Assembly: GCA_026419775.2 (NCBI GenBank)
Contig: JAOPGA020000516.1
Span: forward strand, 1-51,171
Origin: Acrasis kona
Lineage: Eukaryota > Heterolobosea > Eutetramitea > Acrasida > Acrasidae
Length of the DNA stretch: 51,171 bases
Direction: 5' to 3'
Notes under the pieces: model-generated
The model's database searches: none
Seen by the model: only the letters and a program-made list of their open reading frames with translations
What the model was told of the DNA's origin: nothing
Translations under genes and position numbers: made by a program
Part shown: positions 8,630 through 17,997 of the stretch, piece by piece
Layout: the number at the start of each line of letters is the position of its first letter
Numbering within the stretch: the first letter of the stretch is position 1

Positions 8630-9787
8630 ATGAGAACATATCTTGCGATCTTATGCGCTTTAGTGGCTGTATGCTTTGCCCAGGATCATGTGTGTAGAGC
8701 AATAGCTTTTGGAGGTGGAGGTGATAGAGGCGCATACGAAGCTGGTAAGTAGTTTAGAGTAGTAAACACAATCTTAACAAACAAGGCGCTTTCAAAGCAC
8801 TTGTGGAATTTCAAACACCAGATAAAGTAAGATATGACGTTGGTAAGTATTTAAAGCCCACAACAAAAAGCCCTAATTCATTTAGTAACCGGAATTAGTG
8901 CAGGATCATGGAACTCTGCTGGATTATCTCAATTTAAAGTATGCGTACCTTCATTATACATTAACTCAATTACTAGATTGGAGATGAAAAGGCAGCGGCC
9001 GCATACTTGGAGAAAACCTGGCTTAACACGAGAGCAAGTGATGTGTGGAAGCATTGGTTCCCAGGAGGACCTCTTGAGGGACTCTTCCTCAAAAGTGGTG
9101 TGTTAGATTCATCACCCATGCAAGCATACATCAAGAAAAACGTTGACTTGGAGAAGACAAAAGCAAGTGGTAAGTTCTTTTATTTAACTCTCAAAACAAT
9201 ATTATAGGTCGCACCATCAACATTGGAGCCACATGCCTGGATAGAAACACATTTGTACTATTCAATGAGACTTTTGTTGACTTTCACACTGCAGTCATAG
9301 CCTCAAGTTCCATTCCTGGAATTTTCCCTACCATTTCTATAAATGGAGAGAACTACGTTGATGGAGGAATTGAGTACATGACACCTGTGAGTGATGCAAT
9401 TGCACTTTGTATGGCAAAATACAACAGGATGGGAATTAACAAAGTAAAAGTCTCAGTGGATGTCATTTTAGCCGTTGCAGATCTTTCAATACCAAAATAT
9501 CTCTCAAAGTTGCTAATTACACCTTTTGTGTTGGTTCGTTCATGTACGTTTAATTGTTGTCAATGTTTTTCTAATGCTTTAAAGTCTTGAATGTTATTAA
9601 AAATATCTTTGTTGAAGATGTGCAAACGGCGCGCATGTCGTTCCCTAATGCTGAGATTAGAGTGATTAAGCCTTTGGAGTGGCTTCCTGGCTACTTCCTT
9701 GGATTTGATAGAGCAAGGGAACTATTAGATTGGGGATATGCGGATGCTAAGAGAGTTCTTAATGAGACTTCAAACTCTTGGTTCTAA
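8630..9787 (+). CDS. Secreted patatin-like phospholipase, five tiny introns
   Basis: Exons are 8630-8744, 8786-8842, 8886-8938, 8977-9169, 9208-9543 and 9585-9787, with introns of 41, 43, 38, 38 and 41 nt, all GT-AG; the spliced product is 318 residues. An N-terminal signal peptide (MRTYLAILCALVAVCFAQ) indicates secretion. The patatin core is complete: the glycine-rich oxyanion loop GGGGDRGAYEAG, the nucleophile elbow GISAGS (catalytic Ser), and YVDGG with the dyad Asp. Such enzymes hydrolyse acyl esters of phospholipids or galactolipids; an extracellular or phagosomal digestive role is inferred. Exon joins restore the family motifs exactly (YEAG|AFKAL and V|TGISAGS), which supports the splice model. 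Confidence 0.9.
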
Positions 9788-10002
9788 AACATCAGTCTGT
9801 GTCATCGTAACTAAATAAATGTTTGTACATAAAATAATTGATCTTTCATTTGTAAAAAGTTTATTTTTATTACATGCATACCTTGGTACAGTAGAATTGA
9901 ACGCAGTAGTGAAGCCCTAGTTGGAAGATTAGGAACTACGCGATAACTGGCCTTTACTATGATGGGTGTCGAGGGTCTCTTAAATGTGAAAGTCCACATA
10001 CA
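9788..10002. other. Intergenic; decayed tail of the neighbouring leucine-rich repeat gene
   Basis: AATAAA for the lipase gene lies at about 9813. On the minus strand a LSHLRDP-like echo of the repeat unit follows the stop at 10003 in another frame, suggesting that the F-box/LRR gene once extended further. Confidence 0.35.
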
Positions 10003-10565
10003 TTAGACATGATGAACTAGTGCTGCATCTGTGGCATCTTGTACTCCCTCCATGATTAATGTATGTATGCCTTGCAAATGAACGATCCCTGCATCAGTTA
10101 TTTGTTTGCAGCTGGTAATATCTAACGTATGAATGCCTCTCAAATGTACAAATCCTCGACCCGTTATCCTTGCACATGATTTTATTCTCATGTGATGTAT
10201 TCCTTGAAAATTAATAAATACTTCATCTGTAATGATTGTTGTATTCAATTAATAATGTGTAATCCTTGTAGATTGGTAAAGTCTGAGTCAGTGAAATCTC
10301 TTGATTTGGTGACGTCTATCATTTGTACACCTGGGAATGGAATGTTTAGCTGATTTGGACTAAATACTTTTCCCATGAGTGCCTCTTTACTTTTCTTTGT
10401 TTGATTGAAATCTTTGCAAGTTTGGTTGAATTTAATCCAGTCCTGCACGTCTAGGTATGATGAAATCTGGTTGATGACGTCTTCAACCAGATTTCAGAAG
10501 GGAAGCGTTGTGAGCTGTACACTCTCATCAAGGGTATTTAGTGCTTTCTCATCAAGATTCGACAT
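10003..10565 (-). pseudogene. F-box / leucine-rich-repeat gene, inactivated
   Basis: Starting from ATG at 10565, the frame reads MSNLDEKALNTLDESVQL and meets an in-frame TGA at 10496-10494, directly before an F-box (EDVINQISSYLDVQDWIKFN). It then continues through LRR-like units to a second stop near 10245 and resumes one frame over with units of the form ITDxGxVHLxGIHTLDITSC, ending at 10003. F-box proteins with these short LRR units are common in amoebae and their giant viruses. One nonsense change and one frameshift make it non-functional as it stands. Confidence 0.7.
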
Positions 10566-10778
10566 GTTAGATGATTATTTCTGAACTTTCGTTAATAGCT
10601 ATGGAGTTTCCATTCATGAAGTTTATGTCTTTGTAAGCCAGTGGTTGTTAATTACAAAAGTAGATGTTGGTTCAATGAAGTCAAATTGGCCAGTGATATA
10701 TGGTGAGTGGCAAGAGTGCATTATAGCTAATATACTCTAAAAGGGATCAAACTATAACGGTATGAACTTAGAGATAAA

Positions 10779-11597
10779 ATGCTGATTTCAACCCTTATTT
10801 TTGTAATAGTTATCAACCCACACCAAGTCATGACTGAGGTACATTTAACGGGCTTTGGTCCTTTTCATAACGTTCCTGAGAACCCTTCGAAGCTCTTGGC
10901 AGAGTACTATGCAGATCATTTAAAAGAGCACGGACTTACATCAAGTACTGTTATCGAGGTCAGTACAGAAGGAGTAGAGGTGTATTTGAAAAACATGAAA
11001 GAACAGCTATTAACAAGAATAAATAGCGAATCATTTAAAGACAAAAAAATTATATTATTGCATTATGGAGTGAGTGCTTCGTCCAAAAGGTATGAAATTG
11101 AAACAAGAGGAAAGAATGAGGCAAGCTTCCGTGCACCTGATCAAAGAGGTCATCAACCTACGTTACTTCCAATTGATTCCCTACATCCTATTGAACATTG
11201 GAGAAGTACGACAATACCAGTGAATTTGATCACACAAAATGTCAATCAAACTTTATCACAAGAATCAAGTGGCCACAAACCTCTTAGTACATTCTCGCCC
11301 GTCAAAGTCATTCAAGCAACCAAGGATCCACTCCCATTCGGACAAGTTGTAGAAAATGTAGAAGAGGAGAAGGAAAGTGAAAACTTGTTTTTATTTGAAA
11401 GCAATAATGCTGGTCTGTTTTTGTGTAATTATTTATACTATGCATCATTAAAAATGTGTGAAGAGCTGAACTCCATTCCAAACTCCAACTTTAACTTGAA
11501 ATCGGTATTTGTTCACATACCATCTCACAACACCATCTCCTTTGACCAACAAAGGATCTTCTCAGACACACTTTTGCGGGAGTTGGTTAAAAATTAA
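10779..11597 (+). CDS. Pyroglutamyl-peptidase I-like cysteine peptidase (C15)
   Basis: The 272-residue product removes N-terminal pyroglutamate from peptides if it is a true family member. Family motifs are LTGFGPFHNVPENPS near residue 25, LLHYGVSASSKRYEIE, a likely catalytic Glu in RGKNEASFRAPD, the catalytic Cys in NAGLFLCNYLYYASL, and the catalytic His in SVFVHIPS. It is longer than bacterial enzymes (about 215) because of an acidic insertion (EEEKESE) and an N-terminal hydrophobic stretch (MLISTLIFVIVI). The stretch may be a signal or anchor; alternatively translation starts at the ATG at 10830, just before the conserved core. Single exon. Confidence 0.85.
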   Translation: MLISTLIFVIVINPHQVMTEVHLTGFGPFHNVPENPSKLLAEYYADHLKEHGLTSSTVIEVSTEGVEVYLKNMKEQLLTRINSESFKDKKIILLHYGVSASSKRYEIETRGKNEASFRAPDQRGHQPTLLPIDSLHPIEHWRSTTIPVNLITQNVNQTLSQESSGHKPLSTFSPVKVIQATKDPLPFGQVVENVEEEKESENLFLFESNNAGLFLCNYLYYASLKMCEELNSIPNSNFNLKSVFVHIPSHNTISFDQQRIFSDTLLRELVKN

Positions 11598-11772
11598 AGT
11601 TATTAATAATTATTTTCAGTTGAGTTGTGACATTGATTGACAACAACGAATCCATCTGTTTTATTTACAAATAGAAGGGACCCGCCATTGGTCAACATCC
11701 ACATCGATTCCAATTATGGGAACGAACATGCTATGTAAATTAACGAAAAATAAAGATCCTTGAAAACAAATC

Positions 11773-14689
11773 ATGCACAGAGTCACGTACATAAGTCTTG
11801 TAGTCTATGTACTGATTGGACTCCTCTTGGTCTCAATCGCTCAATGTGATGATAATACCCCCACATACCCCACACTTTACCCTAGATTATCTCTTCACTC
11901 AGATGCATTATTAAATGTTGTTAGTCACAAGAGACAAAATACTGGCGAAACAACCACAGTAGCACCAGTAGAAACCACCACAACTGCAGCTCCTGCGGAA
12001 ACAACAACTACCGCCGCTCCAACAACCACAACCGCAGCACCAACAACCACCACTGCAGCACCAACGACCACAACCGCTGCACCAGTAGAAACAACCACAA
12101 CCGCAGCGCCAACCACAACTACTGCAGCACCAACGACCACAACCGCAGCGCCGACCACCACAACCGCGGCACCAACCACTACCACTGCGCCTCCCTCTCC
12201 AACTACAACAACCGCAGCGCCAACAACAACCACTTCAGCTCCATCTCCAACCACCACCACCACATCACCCACCACTACAACCTCATCACCCGCAACCACC
12301 ACAACCAACTCACCAATTGCTCCCAGTACCAACTACCACCACATCATCTCCAACATCTCCCACATCACCAACCACCACCACCACATCATCACCAACGACA
12401 ACATCATCTCCAGGTTCACCAACCACCACCACCACATCACCCACCACTCCACAAGCACCCACCACCAGAGCACCACCAGGTTCCCCCACAACCACCACCC
12501 TACCTCCATCCACATTAACTCCATCACCAGGTCAAGAAAGAAACGCGACGCAAATCGACGCCGTCTCCGCGCTCTCCTACGTCAAGATATGGGCGCCCAT
12601 CGTAGGAGCCATCGCCATTTCGCTCCTCCTACTAACCATCCTCTTCATCGTGGTCGCCGTTCGACTCTATCGAATCAAAAAAGCAAGACAAGGATTAGCA
12701 CAAGGTCTAATCGACTCTCAAGCGGGCGAAACGTTATTGCCGATGGACCAGTACAGTCCCGTGCATGCGCTCTCGCCGAGCGGCACCCAAGACCAAACCA
12801 TCCTTGCCGACCTTGTGAAAAAAATCTCGAATGATTTCAAAGAAAATCGATTCAGGGACGTGACCAATCATTCGTCGGAAATGACGAACGTGATCTTGTC
12901 GAGAGGATTCGGCGTGCCCAATCCGAGCAACATTTTTTTGGCATTGATCGAGTTGATGGAACAATCGTCGTTCCAACAAAGTCAGGTCCATCATCAATTG
13001 GAATTAATTTGCGTGTTGCATCGAGTGGCAGCTCTTTCGTTACTGGAGAAATCGAATCGCGGAACGAGGTTGGACGAAACGCTCAAATCGCGCATCACGA
13101 ACAACATGATCACATTAAAGAGAATTGCGGGATTGATGGACGATGACATTTTGGAAATGGACAGACACGTGGATTACGCAGATTTACATTTTCAATTGGA
13201 TTGCATCAATCAGTGCGTGTTCTTGATGCAAGATACCGCTCTGAATCAAGATAAATTGCTCAACGCATTATCCCACGTCATGTCGCCGGGAGGTATCGCA
13301 CAAATGGTGCTCTACGAGACTCGAATCACTCCTCGAATGTGGTACAGACCCATATTGAGCTGTACGTTACTTTCGCATGCGATCCGATCCGATCAGGATT
13401 CGTTAATGTACTTCATGAAGAGGACGGTCAACTCCGACGCCACCAGCTGTAAGGTGAATTGGAGATTATGGTATCATCATGTGATTACGTTGGGCGATGT
13501 GATTTGTGACGGAAGGATCGGATCGGAAATGTGTATGATTGCGTTGGATGCCAATAGCGAGTCGTTGACTGATGTTTACAAGTTGACCAAATATCGTGGT
13601 GGAGATAAAAAACAATCGGCGACGGTACGTGCGAGAGCAGTTTACGAATTACAAAAAATCGTCACTCGGTGTCAACATGATTCCATCCGTCAACATGCCA
13701 TTCAGATGGCACTCGACCTACGCATCAACGAGAGTCACAAGATGGTTCAGGAAGCCATTGGCATCGTCATGAATCATTTGAGCCACGTGATGGAAGATTG
13801 GAAGGATCAGATTGAGAAGGGAACGGATAAGCTTGCGCAGGAGTTGAACTCCGAATGGGAACATTTGCAGGAGAAGAATTCGGAGCTGACCGAATTGATT
13901 AACCAACAAGAGGATTTGAGCAGAAGCATTGCGTTGAAGGAATTGGAGACGAATGAAATGATCCATCGTGTGGAAATCAAAAAGTCAACCGTTGAATATT
14001 GTAAACAAAAACAAGCACATGACGTGGTTGACCAACAATTGAAACAAGTCATCAAGCAACAAAGTTACGAAACGGATCATGCCAATCAGAGAAGTCTGGT
14101 ACAACGAAGGATGGAATTGGAAGAGACGATGGAGAATTTACCGAAGGAACATTTAAATAGAGCCGAAAAGATGGATTCCATCATTGAAGAAATGAAACAA
14201 CAAATCAGAGAGTATCAAGGAGAGATTGACGAATTGTCCGAAAAGATCGTCAAGCACAAGGAACAACAGGAGCACATGCAAAACGTGTTCAACTGCAAGA
14301 GAGATAACTTTGAAAATGTACAAAAGGATTATCGGTTGGCCACGTTATTGAGCGTTCAACAATTAGAAAACAAGACCAAAAACATTAGAGGAAGCATCAT
14401 TCTTCCATCAACATCATCCAGCGAAGACATGTTGAAGGGAACGGATGACGAGGAGTTGGATGATTTGCCAGAAGCATTCATCTGTCCCATTACATGCCAA
14501 AAGATGAATGAACCCGTTTTTGTGGTGGAGAGTGGACATTCTTACGAAAAGGCTGCCATCGAAAAGTGGTTGTCTCGTAATGTGACTGACCCGTTGACTG
14601 GAATGAAGTTGACGAACAAGACTCTAGTTCCTAATCATAGCTTGAGAAGAATGATACAAGAGCACTCAAAAAAAGTTGAAATTGTGTAA
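11773..14689 (+). CDS. Single-pass mucin-like membrane protein with cytoplasmic coiled coil and C-terminal U-box
   Basis: The N-terminus has a signal peptide (YISLVVYVLIGLLLVSIAQC), then a long Thr/Ala/Pro stalk (TTTTAAP units, about residues 55-240) expected to be heavily O-glycosylated. The stalk frame shifts near 12316; an 88-nt GT-AG segment (12326-12413) would rejoin frames to give about 942 residues, and an assembly error is the alternative. The second frame is continuous from 12317 to TAA at 14687-14689 and itself contains more stalk, a transmembrane helix (IVGAIAISLLLLTILFIVVAV, about 12595-12660), a helical domain, a long coiled coil (about 13760-14370) and a U-box (FICPITCQKMNEPVFVVESG to HSLRRMI, about 14470-14660). 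U-boxes recruit E2 enzymes, so this would be a surface protein carrying an E3 ligase. Codon use is more GC-rich than in neighbours. Confidence 0.8.
11937..12535 (+). repeat. Low-complexity Thr/Pro-coding repeat
   Basis: Imperfect ACA/ACC/GCA/CCA triplet repeats encode the TTTTAAP and TTTTSSP stalk. Long artefactual open frames appear here on the opposite strand and in alternate frames. The region is prone to slippage, which fits the frame change near 12316. Confidence 0.85.
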
Positions 14690-14775
14690 ATAAAAATTTT
14701 ATTGTTGACCTTGTACACGACAGCACACTTTGTTTTACATTCCATTGTTCATGTTTTCCATCATTCATCATGGTG

Positions 14776-15165
14776 TCATGTTTCTATTAAAAGTGAATTG
14801 GATTTTTCTTTGGGTGTTGCTTGCTCATCAATGGAAGAAAAATCATCTACGTTATCGTCATCGCCAAATGCTTCTTGAAATCTTTCTCCCCTCTGTACAT
14901 CCAGTTCAAAAGCAATGTTATGTCTTAACACTTCTTCCATGTCGTCAATGTCCTCTTCCATCTCTTCAGCATCGAATGTGCAGTCTGTTTTTGTGCTTTC
15001 TTTTCTTTTCTGAACGATTACATATCCATCAGCCGATGTTGTTGTTGGTGGGGTTTGAGTTGTTACTGTTATTAGTGGCGTATTCCTTGCAAAAAGTTTC
15101 ATCTTTGGAGTGAATATTGATTGTCTCTTCTCTCTTCTGGTCTCTGGTTTCGATGCGTTCCCCAT
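14776..15165 (-). CDS. Small acidic protein with an N-myristoylation-type start
   Basis: This is a 129-residue ORF with ATG at 15165. It begins MGNASKPETRREKR: Gly2 and Ser5 followed by basic residues, the pattern recognised by N-myristoyltransferase, so a lipid-anchored peripheral membrane protein is inferred. A basic segment is followed by a strongly acidic C-terminal half (EEMEEDIDDMEEV and FGDDDNVDDF). I recognise no domain. It is convergent with the U-box gene, with 86 bp between the stop codons. Confidence 0.5.
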   Translation of the reverse strand: MGNASKPETRREKRQSIFTPKMKLFARNTPLITVTTQTPPTTTSADGYVIVQKRKESTKTDCTFDAEEMEEDIDDMEEVLRHNIAFELDVQRGERFQEAFGDDDNVDDFSSIDEQATPKEKSNSLLIET

Positions 15166-15447
15166 TAACTCAGAAATTGTCCTTGTCTTGAAATTACAAT
15201 CAACTGAACCAGTAGCAGGTATGTAGATGTAAATGATTGTTGATACCTGTCAATGTCCAATGAAAAGGTAATAGATCAACAAAGACCAAGAAAAGAAAGA
15301 CGTTTCGCTAACCAAATATAATCTCTTTATTATGCTTATAATATTTCTTCATATTCTGGATGTTCCACAACATCAGTATGTATAATAAGTGTCTTGATTC
15401 AACAATTTTCGTGTGACTGTCATGTGGGTGTGTTAAATAACTTTACA

Positions 15448-15758
15448 ATGTACGTTCCTCGTTCCTTCACTAAAGCTGGTAACTATAATGGACCAAAATT
15501 CTTTGGTGTTGTTGGTATTGTGATAGTTAGTTATCTTATTGGAACGAAAATGAACTATGCGCGTGCAGAGAGGAGAATGGTAAATATCGATTGATTTAAT
15601 ATGTTTGAATTAATTATAGTAAGGCGGAATTGAAGGAGCAGCAGCGTCTTTCATTACTAAAGGATATAAGACAATCAGGAATCGTACAACGTATTATAGA
15701 AAAGGAGAATCTTCAAGAAGAACGGACGAATAAATTGAATGAAGACGATAAAAAGTAA
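15448..15758 (+). CDS. Probable mitochondrial complex I subunit, NDUFA13/GRIM-19-like
   Basis: Exon 1 is 15448-15579, a 44-nt intron occupies 15580-15623 (acceptor TAAG; using the TAG four bases earlier would give an immediate stop), and exon 2 is 15624-15758, giving 88 residues. The order matches GRIM-19: a short N-terminal segment with YVPRSF, one membrane helix (FFGVVGIVIVSYLIG), then NYARAERRMAELKEQQRL, LLKDI and ENLQEE, parallel to the family's RERRRL .. LLPLL .. ENLEEE. It is shorter than the animal protein (144) because the C-terminal tail is absent. The role would be an accessory subunit of NADH:ubiquinone oxidoreductase in the inner membrane. The match is by motif order, not an alignment score. 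Confidence 0.5.
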
Positions 15759-15789
15759 ATAATACATACCCTGCACAATTGAATCAAAT

Positions 15790-15995
15790 CCAATAAAAAT
15801 TCTTGTAGTTGTCACATTTACATTTTCCAGTAGGTCATTCTTTACCGTTTGGTATGAGAGCATTTCATAAGAATCCAGAGTAGTCTTCTTCCATGATGCT
15901 TCACCCCACCTGTTTGTTGGTTTACAAAAAACTCATTATCGTTGCACTCACATATCGGTGTGCTACTTCTACCTCTATCAAGATAATCAAGATTA
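15790..15995 (-). other. Possible WW-domain-coding remnant
   Basis: On the minus strand one frame gives CNDNEFFVNQQTG (15908-15949), and the frame one base over gives GEASWKKTTLDSYEML. Joined, they resemble the second half of a WW domain (FxVNxxTGExxW). The break falls in a run of four G residues, so a missing base would explain it. Too short to call a gene. Confidence 0.25.
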
Positions 15996-16059
15996 ATTTA
16001 CATAATACGATACTATTGGAAAAAAAGAAACGCGTTTTAAAGTAATAGCTTTATTTTAA

Positions 16060-16926
16060 TTACAAAGCGGCGGCTGCCAACACTGCTGCTCCGACAACTG
16101 CTGCACCTGCTACGATCTTCTCAGCAGAGTTAGTTGCTCTGTTCTCACCAGACTCGTTGTTTGGGGTTGAAGAGGCGGATGGTGCCTTGGTAGTTGTAGC
16201 AGCTGTTGTGGTTGTTGCTCCAGTGGTGGTTGGGGTTGCTGGTGCGCCTGATGTTGCTGGTGCGCCAGATGTGACTGGTGCCTTTGTGGTGGCTGGAGCG
16301 GAAGTGGTTCCTGCTTGGGTTGGTGCGGCAGTACCATCGTAGGTGACTACAAGGAATGATCCACGACCGTTGACTTGACGTGCTGCGATCTTGACAGTTG
16401 AACCAGATCCGCTGGTTTGACCGAATCCAACGTTGAAGTCGGAGGCCTTGTTGTCAATAGCCAATTGAAGGGCTGAAAGAATGTTCACGTTGTTCAAAGG
16501 TGACTTTGTTGCGACGCTGAAGGTGACGTTTCCCAAAAGAACGTTGGTTTGTGGGAGTTGGTCTACTGGAATAGAAGTGCTTTGTTCGTTGAAGGCGGTG
16601 GCGTTGTAGATGTCGAATGAGACGGTGTCTGCTGCTGGTGCGTCGGTGAAACGTTGGGGAGGAGTGACATCAAGTGCCTTGGAGAAGATGATTTGTGCTG
16701 AAGTCAATTTGAGGCCCTTCAAACTATCAATGTTGTATGCGGTGAACAAAACACCTGCGTTACTTGCAGAGCAGCAGCTCAAAGTGTATGAATCACTGCT
16801 GTGTTGGCTGTATGGTCCACCGTTGGCATAGACGATCAAGTTATCCTTGGTAGAAAGGACTTCTTGAACGGCGCAGAAAGCGCTGGTCATTAGGGCTACT
16901 AGAGCGACGAGTAAAATGGTTCTCAT
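16060..16926 (-). CDS. Secreted, probably GPI-anchored cell-surface protein
   Basis: The 288-residue product starts at ATG 16926 with a classic signal peptide (MRTILLVALVALMTSAFCA). A globular domain (about 20-205; NLIVYANGGPYSQHSSDSY .. NGRGSFLVVTYDG) looks all-beta and resembles carbohydrate-binding DNRLRE/CBM-type modules, though I cannot confirm a family. A Thr/Ala/Pro/Ser linker (about 206-262) is a likely O-glycosylated stalk. A C-terminal hydrophobic tail (KIVAGAAVVGAAVLAAAAL) after small residues fits a GPI-attachment signal. Codon choice is strongly biased toward GC-ending codons, suggesting high expression. Single exon. Confidence 0.7.
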   Translation of the reverse strand: MRTILLVALVALMTSAFCAVQEVLSTKDNLIVYANGGPYSQHSSDSYTLSCCSASNAGVLFTAYNIDSLKGLKLTSAQIIFSKALDVTPPQRFTDAPAADTVSFDIYNATAFNEQSTSIPVDQLPQTNVLLGNVTFSVATKSPLNNVNILSALQLAIDNKASDFNVGFGQTSGSGSTVKIAARQVNGRGSFLVVTYDGTAAPTQAGTTSAPATTKAPVTSGAPATSGAPATPTTTGATTTTAATTTKAPSASSTPNNESGENRATNSAEKIVAGAAVVGAAVLAAAAL

Positions 16927-17997
16927 TTGTTTTCTTGTTTTCTTGTTTGTCTGTCGAGTTGGTTGAGGTATTTATACCTTGACATGACTGATGACAAATG
17001 ACATATAAAGACTTTCACAGTTATAAATAATAAGAACTTGCCTTTGTTGGTTATTTATATTATTTTTGACTTGGTTTGTACAATTGATTAAGCGTTAAAA
17101 TTGGCCAATAAAAAATGCTTTTATTGACTGCGGGTTATGTTTTTTTGGTGTTCGGCCAGACTCTTCGGAAAAACAATGAGGGCCGTGTAAGAATTAATCC
17201 GCTGTTCGAATCATCTTAATGTATTGTTTGTTTTTGTTTTGATGTTTGTGATGATGTTAGCTAGATCTATGAGTATTGATTGGCACTTGGGCTTCAATGC
17301 AGTACAATCTGTTGTTCTAAGAAGAGTTTAACAGAAGATCCCTGGTGCTTTGTTATGTGACTCAAGTTGTCTCAGGATTTGTGCGATCGTGAGTGCTTGT
17401 GTGACGACTTCTTCACTCAACAAGAGCGAGTTGAAAAATTGCGCAATTTAAAATAGTGCTAAGGTAGGTTGTGGTGCACCGGTGCAGGTTCTGAAACTAG
17501 CTTGAACGAAGTGCGGTACTGTCCAAGGTTATGAGCAAAATATTTTATTGAGGAGGACAGACAAATCACCATCAAAACTCGTTGAAGGAACTATTTTTTT
17601 GAATATTAACGAAAAAATTAGAAGAAGCAAAGTCGATGTCACGGTTGGAAAGTGGAGTGAAAGCAAAGCTTTCTTCAAGCTACAAAATTTAAATCAGCAT
17701 TTGAAATTCGCTAAAATCTTGACAACTTAAAAATGATTGCAATGTAATAAAAATACAAAATTAACAATCGAGCTTTGTCATTTTACTTTTGATTGTACGT
17801 CAAAACAAAACTCTTCCTCTTGTGAAGCAAACCATCACCAATGCAAATGTATTAGTTTCACAGGCTACTTTGAAAATATTTAAAAAGGCAACACAAAGAT
17901 TCTTTAGCTCTGTTGTTTAAATATCTCATGCTCTGAATTACAATCTAATTATAACAAGTTCAATGAACAATAACCAAAAAGGAGAAAATTTTATAAC
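16927..17997. other. Intergenic, about 1 kb, no supported gene
   Basis: This should include the promoters of the surface protein (minus) and the TerD gene (plus). An open frame at 17548-17730 lacks an ATG and is not supported. I see no recognisable RNA gene. Confidence 0.45.

Noticed and set aside
11925-12527. Long open frames opposite the mucin stalk (Val/Gly-rich)
   Set aside because: They are antisense shadows of the Thr/Pro triplet repeat, with extreme composition and no start context.
17548-17730. 60-residue frame upstream of the TerD gene
   Set aside because: Starts with TTG only, no ATG in frame, no domain; likely chance.
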